Source: Agelaius tricolor
Taxonomy: Eukaryota > Chordata > Aves > Passeriformes > Icteridae
DNA length: 64,000 nucleotides
Assembly: GCA_023055355.1 (NCBI GenBank)
Contig: JALJCS010000012.1
Location: forward strand, 12,126,501 to 12,190,500
Direction of reading: 5' to 3'
The notes under the pieces are model-generated. The model made no database searches and had not been told where the DNA came from. It saw nothing but the letters and a program-made list of their open reading frames with translations. The stretch's first letter is position 1; each line of letters opens with the position of its first letter. This document shows positions 36,001 to 49,599 of this stretch, piece by piece. Made by a program: the position numbers and the translations under genes.

Positions 36001-39000
36001 ATGATTATGGTGAAAGAGAGAAGAATGGACCCCTAAGCTGTTGTGGGTTTTTTAAATTATTTTTTGTTTAATTGGGATGCTGGCTATGGCAGTGGAAGTC
36101 TGTATGTGTGGATGATAATGACAAATGAATCAGGAAATGAATGGAGGAGAGCATGTCAGGAAATGGCAGTTAATATCAGCAGAAAATAAAATGAGCTGTG
36201 TACAGCACTTAACACAGCCAGGAATGAAAAGGACACAAGCAATATAGTTAATATGGCTTCTTTCATCATATTTAATTTTTTTCATGGGCCTGAAAGCCTG
36301 AAAATAAGCTGGAGGCAGCAGACTTTGTCTAATCCCTAAGCACCTCCCCCTTTTCCAATGTAACTAGGGGAACCTGGCATTAGTCATCACTGCAGGTGAT
36401 TGGGGAGCAGGAGGGATTTATGGCTGAGAAGTGAAGGGTTTAGAAGTCAGCCATAATTCTTCTAATCACAGCCACTGAACTGACTTTAATTAGAGAGCAT
36501 TTGGTGTGTTGTTGGCAAGCTTTCCATCTATCATAAACAAAGACACCAAACTAACAGAAATACTTGCCAGCCCCTTACCTCCTACACGAAAACATTGAAA
36601 AGGCAAGTGGCAAAGACATATCTGATAAAGAATTATTACTGGCAGGGATAGGAGAGCACCTATTGATCTGTTTCTTGTAGGCATGTCTATAACTCAGATG
36701 GCTGTGTTAAGATGAAATAGCAGGTAGAGATATGAGGTTTAGTATCAGGAAAGAAGGAATCTGCCTGCAATAATTATATGCATGGGCAAAGAAGCTTTTA
36801 AAGCAAATCAAAGTGAAGCTTGGTCCAAATTCAACTCTACTATACTGAGGGCAGTAGTGTTAGACCAAGGATGGATTTGTCTTTTAGGCCTTCACAAAGG
36901 GGAGGTTTTTGAGGCTGGTTAAAGAATTGCCAATACAGTGGGTCTCAGGAGTGGGCATTCAGAGCAATAAAAGCCCTGGCCTTTTTTTGCCAGGCAAGTA
37001 CTGCAGCCAGTGCAAATAGCTCTGTGTTCCCCTCAGTGCCACAGGGAGGGATCTTTCTTTTTGTGAAAGGGGAAGGCAGTGATGAGAGAGAGAGATGGCA
37101 GCCTACCTGCCTATAGGGGTAGTCATTAACATGAGAGGAAATAATCAGCCCTTTGTCTGGAGAGGTGGAAACAGCCAGCAGCCTTGCTGAACAAATGAAT
37201 ATGTTCAGTCAGGTTATGCACATTTCTGCTGGGGCAGGAAAAGGAAGCAGTTGCAAAGCAAGTGCAAAGCTCATGTGGTAGTGCTGTTCTGTTTTATTTA
37301 TGGTTCATAGTGCTTTCAACTCTGGCTTCTTTGTCCACAGCTAAAGAAAAGCAGTGCTGGACATGGCCAGACAAACAGCCTTCCAAAAAATGACTGTAAA
37401 ATGATTCTGTTGATTCAGTGAGTGGTAATGTTTTTTCCTGACTCAGTCCTGTAGCACTAGGAGGCCAGGGGATACTGGTATCTGTCATTTATCTCAAGAC
37501 TTATAATGAGCTCTTGGTAACTTCTGACAGAGAAGGCACCTGCTCATCTGTCTGAGAAAATGTAAGGGATGTATTCATGTGGAGAGTCAGCTGCTTCAGA
37601 AAGAAAAATTAGGTTGTTCTAAATGAAATTTTTGTCCATTGCTTTACACATGCCTGTAAAGGTGTAAGGGCTGAAAGTACCACTTCTCTGCTTAAATTTT
37701 TCACTCTAAAAGGTGGAAGTGAAGAGAAAGGCTTTCCTTGGCTCATGCTCTAGTCTCTTTCCCAGCTGAGGTGAATTTGGCTTGGGCTGTTTAAAAAAGC
37801 AGAAAAAGTAAACTGATTTTCTGGGAGAGCATTAAAATCTTCAAATTTCTGAAGGGTGCCAAGAAGAAGGAGGCTTCATTTCCATAATGATGAGCAACAT
37901 GCTGGGAGCAGCAGCTGAAATTAAGGGAAGAAAAATTTAGGCTTTATATAATGAAATATTGTCTTTCAGTGGAGCCTATGTGCCACTGGCACATTCTGAG
38001 GAAGAGGCAGACCATGCTAGCAACTGGCTCTTTTAAAAGTGGGAAAGCTGAAGCAGTGATCCCCTGGTCCTGGCAGTAGCTGGTGCTGGTATGATGGTCT
38101 GAGACCAGCATGTTCAGTGAGTCTGAGGTTATAATTTTGTTTGTGCCTCGTGCCTTGTGCTGGCAGGTGTGGCAGAGATTTGGGTCACTGCCATGCTCCC
38201 CAGCAGGAGGGATGCAGTGCTTTCCAAGCTTTGGGCATGTGTAGGCTCTATGGTTTCAGATCTAAGAAACAGTCTGAAAAGCTAATTGTGAAATAATTTA
38301 TTTTCAATATATTATATATTTAAGTATATATCAAATATATTTTATGTTCCCCTTTGGCACTGGAGAACTGGAGTACCTAGAGGAGATCAGGAGACTGGCA
38401 CTGGTGACCCTGTGCACAGGCTTGTGGCAGAGACAAGGGGACAGATGAAGGAAAGAGTCAAAACCAGAGTTGTAATAGGAGACTCAAACTGTAATTCCCA
38501 ACCTTTCCAAAGTTGAGGTAGAGATCCTTTAGGCCTTGGCTTCTGGCTAGGGTCTGTCCACTCCCAGAACTGGTAGCACAAAGCTTGTTCCTCTCAAAGT
38601 GTGACTGTTGTCTAGTGTGTACTGTTTTTGCAAGAGAAACAAGAAGCAGCCTCTGATGCAATCTGCTCCCACCAGATGGGTCAGTGTTTGTGTTTGGCCT
38701 CAGCTCTCTGCTGCTCTGAATGTAAACTCACCATAATTCTGTCCATCTGAACACACATTGCCCAGCCCATCTGCACTTGTCATACAACAGGGGCAAAGCA
38801 TAGAATTTTGTTGGAGTAAATGAGACCCCTCAGTTATCTACTGGTTGCTGATTTGCACAGAATTGCTTCCAGCAAACACAATTTGTTGCTTTGTTGATTA
38901 AGGCTAGGTGAATTCAAGCTGTCAATATCCTTATTAATATTTTGAGTGGGATGGGGACAGGAGAGGGAATTCAAGCCCCACAGAACCACCACTCCCCCCT

Positions 39001-40300
39001 CTGAAGGCCAGGAAACAGAGCAGGAATGAATTATATGGCATGTCCTCTGTCATAATGGTTCAGCCAGCAAGAAAACATCAGTGGATAAACCCACTCTCAG
39101 AAATGTTCTCCTTTAACTGCTCTTACTGACATCCCAGCTGTGCAACAGCCGTGCCTAAGTCCCCTGTCCTACTCCTTGGAGCACTGACCTTGGGTTCATC
39201 TTCTGCTTCAGCAGAGAAGATGATTCCAAAGGCTCCCACAGCTCTGCCTTCCTGTGCTGCAGCATGCCTGAGTTCAGCTGAGGGCAGGCACTGCTTCCCC
39301 GTGGCTGGGTTGCTTGGCAGCCCTGGCAAAGGAGGCCAGACACATGATATGTCACAGGCACAGTGACATGTGGCTGGCACGCCTGTCCTGGTAAACTTTC
39401 TAAGCTATAGGCTCCAAAATATGGTGAAGAGGAGGCTCTGTTTATGCATCTGATCCCCAGGTGCAAAGGCAGGTGGTGCTTTAGGGTGAAAGGCAGACAG
39501 GATATTTTTGGTGTTATCTCCTTTAAGTTCAAAGTTCAGTTCAAAGATCAGTGAAATTATTTTGATGTTTCCCTTCTGAGTTTTTAAATTTCTGAAGTCA
39601 AGCTGGTCCCCATCCATCGAAAAAACCCTGTAAAATATAAAAATGCAAACCAGGTTCCTAGTTAGAAGGATATATTCTCTCAGAAAAAACAATTGGCAGT
39701 GCATTAGAGAAATTGGCTGCACTGTTCAGATGTATGCACTGTTCTGTTCTTCAGATTGCTGTAAAACCTACTTTAGGTATTTGAATTCAAGCCACTGATG
39801 CAAGACAGGAAAAAGCATCACAGAATGGGAAATATTTACAGGGCAATGGCCACTGTGCATGGCAGGCCCCTTTCTTAACACAAGGATACTGCCTGCTGGA
39901 ACTGAATCCTCAGGATGGAGTTTTTTACACATAATGGCAAACCTGAAGCTGGGCTAATGCACAGTTTAAGATTTCTGCAGGCAGATCTGAAGTTAAGATC
40001 ACACTGGGTCCCCATAACCTTTTCTTAAGGTGACCCACGCCTGTTTTTGCTTCTGTCTGAGAATCAGGATGGTTGAAGTTGGGCGTTGCAGGGCTGTTGT
40101 GAGGGTTGCTGGCAGCATCTGTGTCATCAGCACTGCAAATAAAGGTGGGAGGCATGAGGGAGCTGCCTGGGGCTCCCAGCTCTGGGGCCTGGCAGTGCTG
40201 CTGCTCCTTGTCCAGCCCCAGCGCTGGTGGCAGCCCTGTGCCCGCTCTCCTCTGAGCCTTGGGATTGTCACTGGGACCTCCTCTGGCCTCCCTCCAACTG
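33061..40300. other. Intergenic, no gene seen
   Basis: No recognised gene. There is a GC-richer stretch at about 34640-34830, a GAGAGAGAGA tract near 37083, and an A/T-only stretch at about 38290-38345. Open frames (up to 152 codons, minus strand 34370-34828) are unrecognised. Confidence 0.5.
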
Positions 40301-43300
40301 AGTAACACCTCGGGTTTTAAAGTGTCCTAATCACACTGAATAATTTAAAAAGATGGGGTAAAAAAGGCAGGGCGAAAATAAAAAAAGGGAAAGTGATGCT
40401 TCCCAGTTACTTTTGTGCACGCAGCTTTCTTTTGAGCAATAACAAATTAGATTTTGTGGAGAAAAAAAAGGCACTTGTCTGTTGTTTTGTTTGAAAAAGC
40501 TATTTTTAGTTTGTCCAAGAGAAACTTTGAAGAAAATTAACTGTTTTCTTCTAGAAGTCTTGATTTTTATACTCACAGAAGTGATTTTACTGGGGAAAGG
40601 ATTCATATACTTTGTCTCTCCAAAAAAGTGTTTTTTTTGTAAGCTTTGTTCGATACATTCTTTTTTTTCCCCCAGAACTTTTCTTAAAAAAATCCACCAC
40701 ACCAAAATAACTCTTAAACCCCACTTTGCAAACCCAGAGATCGTGCTAAATTCTCCCAAGTATATGATTCCTACTGTATAGGTTTCTTTTTGACATAAAG
40801 ATGTGTGACACTTGAAAGTATCTTTTTTCCCTGTAAGAGGATAAAATGAATGTTTGCCAAATGGACAGCTTATATAAATGATTTATTTTATTTTTTAATA
40901 GAAATCTGTCAGCTATGTGCAGCTGGGTGTTTAATTCATAGTGAATAATTTATGCAAGAAATTTCTCTTTTATGTATTCATAAACTGGAGTTAAGCCTGA
41001 AATGAAGATTATGTTAAAAAAAGAATTTGACAGATGCTTTTGCTCGTGATCATATTAATAGGCAGTTGTCCTTCCTCTAACTAGTGTGAGTTTCCTGGCT
41101 TTGTCATCATGTTCCCATTTAAACCTCTGGGGGTTTTGAGGGCTTGTCATGGAAAAAGATGATTGCTGTGGGATGGAGCTTATTTGGGTGAACTGATGGG
41201 GAGCCAGGAAAGACAGGAAGTGAGCTGGTTTGAGAGGGCTGGAGTTCATGTGATAAATGACATTCTTTGCTACCCTGTCCCTGGCTGGAGCAGAGAGATA
41301 CTGCTTCTTATCTTGGAGGCCCTGTGCATGTCCTGCATGCCCAGAGGGGCTGTGGGCTGTAGCCCTTGGGCTGGAAGCAGCCTAAACCCACTGTTAGCTA
41401 AGGTTCAAAGAGACATCTCTGTGTTTTTACCATGGTTAATTCTAGGGGGGCAGAAATTTCTTCTATCAGAAATATTTCCTCCCCTTCTGTACTAGAATAA
41501 AAGCCTGAGATTTCTTATGAGGACATTCACCATTATTGTTAAAATATTTCATTCTGAAGTATTTTAAGATTTGCTTGTGAATTTGGGTATAGTGTATGGG
41601 CAAATAACATCACTCTATATTAATTTTTAATGCATAAAATTAATAATAAATGGGCAAGATTTTAACCCAAACAATCAAAATGATTAATGTTAGACTTATG
41701 TTCTATGGAACCTTTAATGAAATCAGCACACTACTGTACAGTCTTTGATTTTGAAGCAAAAGTGCTTTTTTGTTGCAAAACATCTGAGTGGTATTTTTGG
41801 CCAATTCTACAGTAAGTGCCCTGCAAAAACAAGAGAGAATTTAACTATGCCTGGGTCACTCTGAATTCCATAACCTATGGACAGCACTGCAGTGGAACAG
41901 TGTAGGTATGGCTGTCCAAGAAGAAATAAGTGTAGAAAATGAACCATCAGTGAATGCCAAGGGTTCTCTGACTTTGTCCTGTCAGCTCTTGCACTGACTT
42001 TGCCACTTTTCTGCACTGCTGAGACAAGAAAGAATATTCCATCTACAGAGGAGGACAAAAAAGGACATGGCTGATTCTGAGGGCAGGAGTGTTTATGGCT
42101 GCCTTCAAAGGGATGCTGCTTGCTGACCTTCCCTTCCTGCACACACTGCACTTTTCGTGGCCCTTGGGGCAGAGCTGACCCCTCTAAAGGTGATGGGCAG
42201 GAGAAGTAGGCCTGTGAAGGAGAACAGCTTGCCATCTTCAGGGAAGCATCAGCACAACACTGTAACAGCAGACACTGAGGAGAAGTGCTGGGAATGAGGG
42301 ATTTGTTTCTCCAGCCTTCAGGGGTGGTGGCTTCTTGTCAAACCAGTTTACCTGGGAGTGAAGTGTGGGAATGAAGTCCTTGCAGGAGGAGAGTGGGAAG
42401 GGTGCATTTCTTGTCTGCCTGGAATGGCTGCTGTCCATGCAGGTGAGGGCAGGCTCCTGCTTCCTTGGGAGCTTGTGGAGCATCCTTTGAGGGTCCTTCA
42501 CAGAGGTCTGCTTAGGGAAGCTCCAATGCCTCATCCCCAGCAGTTAGGGAACTGATACTTATAAAGTCTGGAAAGTTGGGCTGGAGTTTGCTGAGGCATC
42601 ATTTGTCAAGTAGGTGGAAGTAGGTTGAAAAGTCAGGGATAAGGGCTGGAAGGTGTACTTTAAGGAAAGTAGAGATTCATGGATTGCCTTCATTGGACTG
42701 TGGTGTGAAGGCATTTAAAAAATACTGTAGCTGTAGCTTAGCTTGCTAATTATTCAGAGACCTTAATTTCTAGGTAATAAAAAATCTCTAAGAACTGTGT
42801 GATGACAGGTGATGCATTAGTGAAGTTGGCCAGTTTAATTCTACTTCATAGTATGAACATGTATGATGGTGAATTCATATAAACCAGAGAATTCTTTCAC
42901 TGTGGCAAAAAGTGAAAGCACTAGAGCTTCAGTCCTCAATTTGTGCCTGAAGGAAAAACCTCAGAGATGTTATGAATTATTTTCCCTGTATGCAGTATAT
43001 TCCAGTATAAACTGCCGAGCTCATCTGTGTTTGTAGCTGCTTGTGAAGTGTATTTTCTTCATGTTTTCAGGATTTGGAAGAACAGATGGTGAAAGCTCTT
43101 CTAAATAAACTGAGTCCCACCAAGGCTCTCTACATGCATAAATCTGGATGCTAAAACCACAAAGAATGCAGGAACTTCAGGCACTGGGTCATGCTAACAA
43201 CCTCTTCTCTAGACTTGCACTATTGTGTCCTGAAGTTATACATTTTTGTACAGAAGTTTCAGAAAAAATCCCCATCAACTAAGGCTGTTCTGAGCACAAG

Positions 43301-46300
43301 GCCAAATCATACAGAAGGCATATGCTGGAGCAGCCAAGGGAAAATAAGCTGCAGCACACTGGGCTTTCACAGAAATTGTGGCTCTGCTGAGAATTCATGC
43401 AGACTGTTCCACACCACCTTGGCTGGGAGGCTGAACAAAAAATGAGATCATCATTCGTCAGGTTTACCACCCCAGGTAGCCTTCAAAAAAGAAAAAGGAA
43501 ATAAAAAAACCTCAAACCAAATCCAGCACCAATGGCCTGAAGGGGGTCAGTCCTGTTTCAGTTGCTAATTTATTCCTTACACAGAAGCTGAGTCACCCTG
43601 TGATAAAATCAGTTTCATTCCTGGAATAGGGAGTTTATTGTGCCAATCAAAATAAGGTGTGTTTTATGCTGTATTTTTGTCTTGGAGGCTCTGCTGGGAG
43701 CAGTATGTGTTTTGGCACTTCTATAGGCTAATTTCAGTGTGACTTTAGGGCTGTAATAGGTTTCAGTGTGTGTTCTTGAGTATTCATCACTTGCAAAATT
43801 TTATTAGTACACACTAAGTGTGTCACTGCTTGTTCATTGAGAGTATTACATGAACAGAAAGGAATATTACAAATTACCTTTATAGTTGTATGTACAGAAG
43901 GTGGAGATTTCTGTAAAATAGCCATAAGAATTCTATTCCTTGTGACGTCCAGCTGGAACACCTGCCTTTGGTTACAAACATGTGCCAATAGTGCTCCTTG
44001 GGTGTATGTGGTTTTTTTAGGTGAAAGTTAATTTTTGGCAACTGTGGTCAACAGTTATCCTCCCAGAGCACCTGAACTACACTAAGAATTGGAGAATCTG
44101 CATCCATGTACCTTTTTACTGAAATTATCTTCCAGTGCTTGAAAATATCAGTTCAGGGATAGACCATTGCAGTTTTCCTGTGAACCAGGTCAGTGTGAAA
44201 CCCTATGATGATGGCATATAGGGGAGCTCATGCAGAGGGGGAGGATGCTTGTTCTGAGCCAAATATAGGGGGTTTGAGGGCTCCTAACAGATCTCCATTA
44301 CTGGTGTTTAGGCCTTCAAATATCCGGGACTCGGTGGTTGTAGACAGATTTTTGCTGTAAACAAAGCAGTTAAGAAATCGATCAGTGTTTTCTTATTTTT
44401 TCTGCATGGGCCTGATGGTTCGTTCAGCAGAAACTGGAGTACTTGTCTCAAGTGTCCACTTCACATTAGCTTTCATCAGAAAAGGTGCTCCAGTCACTTC
44501 TCTAATCAGCAGTGGCAGCAGTACTCTCTGAGTACCAGCAGGAAAACGTGCCTGGACCACGAAAGAGCAGCAGAGCAGCACCACGTTCCTGCTCTGCCTG
44601 CTGGAAATGTCTGCTTGGTTTGCTGCAGTTCAACGGGAGCTCTCCCATGGCTGAGGGATTGTCCCTCCTGGAGCTGCCCAGGCTGTGGCAATTTGTGCAA
44701 AGGGTAAAGAGAGGGTTTGGATTATTTAGGCTGTGTTGGTGCTCTTGCCTGCGTGCCAGCCCCTCCTGGAGCAGTGCAATCCTGTGTGCCCAAGCTTGGC
44801 AAGGCCCATCCTCGCTGTGAGACAGAACCGTGCAGGCAGAGTGCTCCTATGATGGTGCTGCCTGGCACTGGAAATCTCCTGTCAGCCTCACTGAGAATGG
44901 TTCTGCAGCTTTTCTTAAGGGTTTTTCCTTCTCTTGGTTCCTCTAGTTAAAAATACATGAGATGTTGCTCTCAGCATCTGCAGTGATAGAGAGATACCTA
45001 AAGGGTATTGCAATGTGTTTGAGCCCCTGATTTTGAGCATGATCACAACTTGGGGTAGAAGTTATGTAGTTCATGCAACCTTGGATCATATTAGTTTCTT
45101 TTTGAAGGACTATTTAAAATGTGCTGGGTGTGGATATCATGCAGGGGGAGAATAGGACTTCATAGTTTTGTTAGCACAAGGGACAGGAAAAGTAAAGTCT
45201 TCATGTTATGGATAAATTAGAGAAGGTGTAAGAGAACTGAGTGAAGAAAATGAATTGCTGGTGAAGGAGGGAGAGATGAAATAAGAGATGTAAGAAGAAC
45301 TTACATCTGCTGTAATTTTTCCTTCTGCAAATATAAGGCTTGTGTTGTTTTTATTGCTTTCCAACAGTGCTGTTGGAGGATTGGCCTTTCAGTTTTGGTC
45401 CTTTTTCTTAATTTTCTTAAAGTTTGGTCAATTTTCAGCTGGTGGCTGTTCCTGCCTTTAAGTCTGTGGAATACCTAAGGTTTGCAATATAGTAGTGTCA
45501 GGGCTATCTATGGCTCAGTAAAGTTTTTAGGAGTGTTCTTTGAGATAATCCTTAGTTTCTTACACTGCTTAATTTGGATTTTAGCCTGCAGTTGCTATGA
45601 ATATTTTTCTGATCTTTTTAAATTTGAATCTCCGTGGCACTAATTCTTTCCACCCTTGCTCCCTTTTCCTTCCTTCATCATTCATTTTTTCATGTTGTCT
45701 CTTTTATATTTTCATTTCCAGTCAGGCATGCATTCTAAAGTTACTTTACCTCTGGTATAAGAAATCTCATTATGCTGATGGGATATTATCCTATTTCAAT
45801 TCACTTATATATTACTTGTCTTAGACTTACAAGATATCTAATATCATGGCAGAAGATTATTTCTTTCAGTGTTTAGCTTGTTGGGTGCAGACTCCATCTA
45901 GTCTCATTCAGTAAAGTACCCATACTTTTTTAATGTCCATCTGCTTTTGCTGTAGCACAGCAGAAGCAGACAGCTTTGTGGTAAATAATGGTGCAGAACA
46001 GTAGCTGGAAAATGCTCCTGGATATTCTCTACTGCTTCCTGCACCAGAATTTCAAGCTCTGCTGGGTTCTCAGAAGGATGATGTTAATTTGATGTGCTCA
46101 GATTTGGGAGCCTCTGAGGCCTGAAACAATATTTGTTTTTCCATACCACAGATATGATTTTTGTAGGGTGATAATGTTGACCAGTAACACGGAATTAGTT
46201 GGGGAAAATGCAGCTTCTTCTCTGACACTGGTGGGGAAAAAGAGGTTTATTTGTAAGCAGAATCATTCCTGTTTCACGTTGTGCAGCCCTTGCTCCTCCC

Positions 46301-47334
46301 CTGGTGCATGGAGGGAGCACTGCCTAGAGCCAGGGGGCTGCTGTGGGAGGAAGGCAGGGTGCTTGTGTACAGTGGGAAAGCTGGAAGGATTGGAATCCCA
46401 GTTTCCTAATTGGAAACACGAAACCTGCGGGTTTTTCCTGTGGAATCCATGGAGGTATGAGGTGGTCTTGGCTGGTGGCTTTTCTAGCACTGGGCCAGAC
46501 AAAGCTGGGCCCATGCAGAGCCAAAGCTGGAGATGGACACCTGGCACACCTTGGAGCAACTACAGGAAAGTCCCTTTTTCACAGAGGAAAGGTGAACCTG
46601 GGCCATAGATTAGCACCATGGGGCTGACTGAAATAGTTTTGCATTTTTAAAGATGTGCCAGGTCGTTCAGTGGGCAGTTTTAAGACTGGAAGTGTGACTT
46701 GCACCACGAGGCTGTTGAAGGGGATATTCACCTGGCTGATGCCCATCGCTGCACTAGGCTGTCTTACTCTTTTAATCACTTAAAAGGCATGAATAAAGGG
46801 AGAGATAATTACTATAGTGGCAAAGTTTTCTTTTGTATTGTTCAGAAACTTGCACTCTGCTATGTGATCATGATGTAAAAAATGTACAGGTTACCAAGAG
46901 CAGAAACCCCAAAACACCAATAAACCAGTATTCAAGGAAACATGTTTTGTCTAACTCTCCTGAACAGTAACATCTACCACAAAAACTAAGAGCTGAGCCC
47001 AAGGAAGGATGAGGTTTCATGATCGGAAAACTGATAGGTTAACGGACCAGGGCTGTGGGATAAATTAATATTTGCTTAGAAAATTTGGGTCAACTGGAGA
47101 ATTTTCAAGTTCTAAAATATTTTCTAAAATACAGTTTCTAAAATAAAATTTTTGCAAGTTCTTTACAGTTCACTAAGCAGAACTCATGTCTGCTGGGATT
47201 ATATTGCCAGAGATGAGCTTCCTTGTATTAAGTTATTTAAAATGCTCAGAACTGGTTTGCTTTAAGATGTCAATAAAGGCTATTTTCCACTTTGCTAGAA
47301 GGAAGTAGGGGAAAACCAATTTTGTCTTTAGAAG
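40301..47334. other. Intergenic, no gene seen
   Basis: No recognised gene. Homopolymer-rich A/T sequence lies at about 40340-40700. An imperfect 15-base tandem with TTTCTAAAATA cores occurs at about 47108-47148. Open frames of about 140 codons at 40331-40759, 41807-42235 (both minus) and 46168-46608 (plus) resemble nothing known. Confidence 0.5.
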
Positions 47335-47400
47335 TATAGAATCACAAAACATACTGAGTTGGAAGTAGTATTTTCCAATCCCTGCAGTGGCTTTCAGGAT
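47335..47400 (-). mobile_element. Short CR1 3' tail, inverted
   Basis: TATAGAATCACAAAACATACTGAGTTGGAAG (47336 onward, split here only for description) matches the reverse complement of the CR1 terminus. It has the ATAGAATCA terminal repeat and then a GAGTTGGAAG block. The match fades within about 60 bases, so only the extreme 3' tip survives. Confidence 0.6.
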
Positions 47401-49530
47401 GTTGTCTTGGTTCTCTGAAGTTTATAGTTAATATTTGTATCCTAGGAATTCCCAATCTCTGTAAAAACAAAGAATTTCAAAAGCACACGTGCAATGCTCA
47501 CGTGCATCTAAAATACAGATCTGAATATTGCTGCATTTATGTTGTACCAAATGTACACAGCACTCAGGGTGTTACAGGACTCACATTTCCTGATGGCTGA
47601 TAGCAAAATAAGAGGAAGAAAGGAAAGAGACCAGCTCAGAAAGGCACTTGAATAAGTTGCCAGGTGAAAAAGGTGTGAGCTGCTCTCAGGGCTTCAAGGC
47701 AATTAGTTTCCTGGCTGAAGTTATACACAGGGTTCATCAGTTTGGAGACAGCCTTTATGTCCTTACTATTGAAAAGTTTAAGCTTTTAACATAGGAACAT
47801 GAGTGTTCACTTCCAATGGCCCCTATTTTCAGTGAGGTTACCAAATATTGCACTTCTCTGTGAAAGTTATCAGAGTGATCTGATATTTTCAGTGGAGTCT
47901 TTTTGGACTGGCTCTGCTGTGTAGCCAGGATTTTTTCCACTGCTTAACTTAGCAAAATGCTTTTGATAGTTCTGTATAAAATGCTAGTTATTACTTTTGA
48001 AACCTGAAAGGTTTAGCAGTATTCCAGATTTCCACCTTGCCTCACATTTTGGTCTTCATTCTGAATATGTAGTCACTACATTTTTGACAATATATATTAC
48101 ATTTCATTTTCCAAGCAGTGTTTTATTAGATTAAGTCAGATAGAAGGAATAGCTTCACATTTATAATGAGTGACTTGCACATTCAGTCAAACACTGTGTG
48201 ATATTGAGTAGTTTAAATCTCCAGTGTATAAACTGTAAATTACATTAAAGACCTCTCTTAACATTCATTACTTTGTTTAAACAGTCATGCAGAATTACTA
48301 GTTGTCAGTAATTTTTTTCTTGAATACAAATATGTCATTTATTCTAATGTTGTAACTTTCTTGAGCTGTGTGTCATGAAAAGAGTATCTTAAAATGGGGA
48401 AATGATGAGTGTAATGGACAATTGAGATTCTTATTGCCATTCAGCAGAAGCTTCAGGTTTTCCTGCAGCTCATATTGCTAATTTTCCTAAAAGCCAATGA
48501 TACTTTGGTTGCTGAGCATGATCCCAGATGATAAGTGCCCTTCCTGCTGGGACCACTGATTCAGCCTCTTTGGTAGTCTTAGCATAAAGATCTGACCTGT
48601 GAAATGTGAAGTATGGCTTGTCTGTCATAAGGCATGACTTTCTCTACCAGGTAAAGTAGCCCTTGAAGGCATAGGGCTAGAACAGTGTGAAAAGTATTTG
48701 TTGCAGACTTTTTTTATAAACAGAGAATTTCAGACCCCAGAGCTCTCCATTTATCATTGTACAAATGTGAGAGACCTGGACATAGGCACAATGAATAAAT
48801 CCATCAGTAAGCCCCTGTACAGTATGCTGCAGGACGCATTTCAGAGTAGAATCTAAGAGCAAAACTATTGAAGAACTTGTCATTTCCAGTTCATGTTGCA
48901 GTTGTGAAAAACAGCTTTGCATCTTTGTCATGCTACAGCACTTTATTGATTTCCAGTGTAATCTAAGGACTGGAATCCAAGACAGTTAGCCTGGTGACAT
49001 GCCCTCAGGACTTCAGAGGCTGAAACCAGAAAATGGCTGCTGAAATCAGGGTGGTGTTAGCACCTACCCCAAGAGCTTCTTGCTGGGTTGCCACATTTTC
49101 ACCTCACTCCAGTGTCTGCCTGCTTCTCCTTCCTCTGTTCTCTCCTGTCTCCCAGTACTTGGTGACAAAACCTTCCCTCCTTACCCATTCTCCATCCCTT
49201 CTTGCAAGCTGCTGCACGTCTTTTCCCAGCCCAGGCAGCTAAACAAAGCAAAGCATGGAGCTGGAAATTCAATAGTTCTTAGAAGAACTTATCATGCCTG
49301 AATATTATTTGTTTTAAACTACATGGGGATTAAGGCCCTTTGAAGATTCTTGATTAGAGTTTAGGAAAAAATGAAATGCCAGTTTAAGCTTCTGATTTTT
49401 TTGTAACAGTATATACAACTCCACTGTGTTCCAATTTATGCTTTAATTGGTTGTTCTAGAGTCACATATAGCCAGAAACTAATTACACTGGAAAAGAATG
49501 ACTAAAACTTGATTATATTTATATTTTAGG
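47401..49530. other. Intergenic or distal 3' UTR, no gene seen
   Basis: AT-rich sequence without recognised coding content. It lies downstream of the likely SLC9A9 poly(A) signals on the minus strand, but further TTTATT hexamers (48122, 48942) mean a longer UTR is possible. The 84-codon minus-strand frame at 48677-48931 is unrecognised. Confidence 0.5.
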
Positions 49531-49531
49531 T

Positions 49532-49599
49532 TTTATTTGTGGTGAAATTTAGACCTATTCATCTTTAGAACTATTAATAGAGACAGTTTGATTTTTATT
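49532..49599 (-). terminator. SLC9A9: Candidate SLC9A9 polyadenylation signals
   Basis: On the minus strand, AATAAA hexamers lie at 49599-49594 and 49537-49532, with an ATTAAA at 49447-49442. They would give a 3' UTR of about 1.4-1.5 kb after the stop at 50969. An ATTAAA at 50939-50934 is only 30 bases past the stop and is unlikely to be the main site. The choice is not proven. Confidence 0.3.

Noticed and set aside
41807..42235. 142-codon minus-strand ORF
   Set aside because: Ser/Pro-rich at the start, with no recognised motif. It is most likely chance in moderately GC-rich DNA.
46168..46608. 146-codon plus-strand ORF
   Set aside because: Low-complexity Trp/Gly/Cys mix with open frames on the opposite strand too. 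No family recognised.
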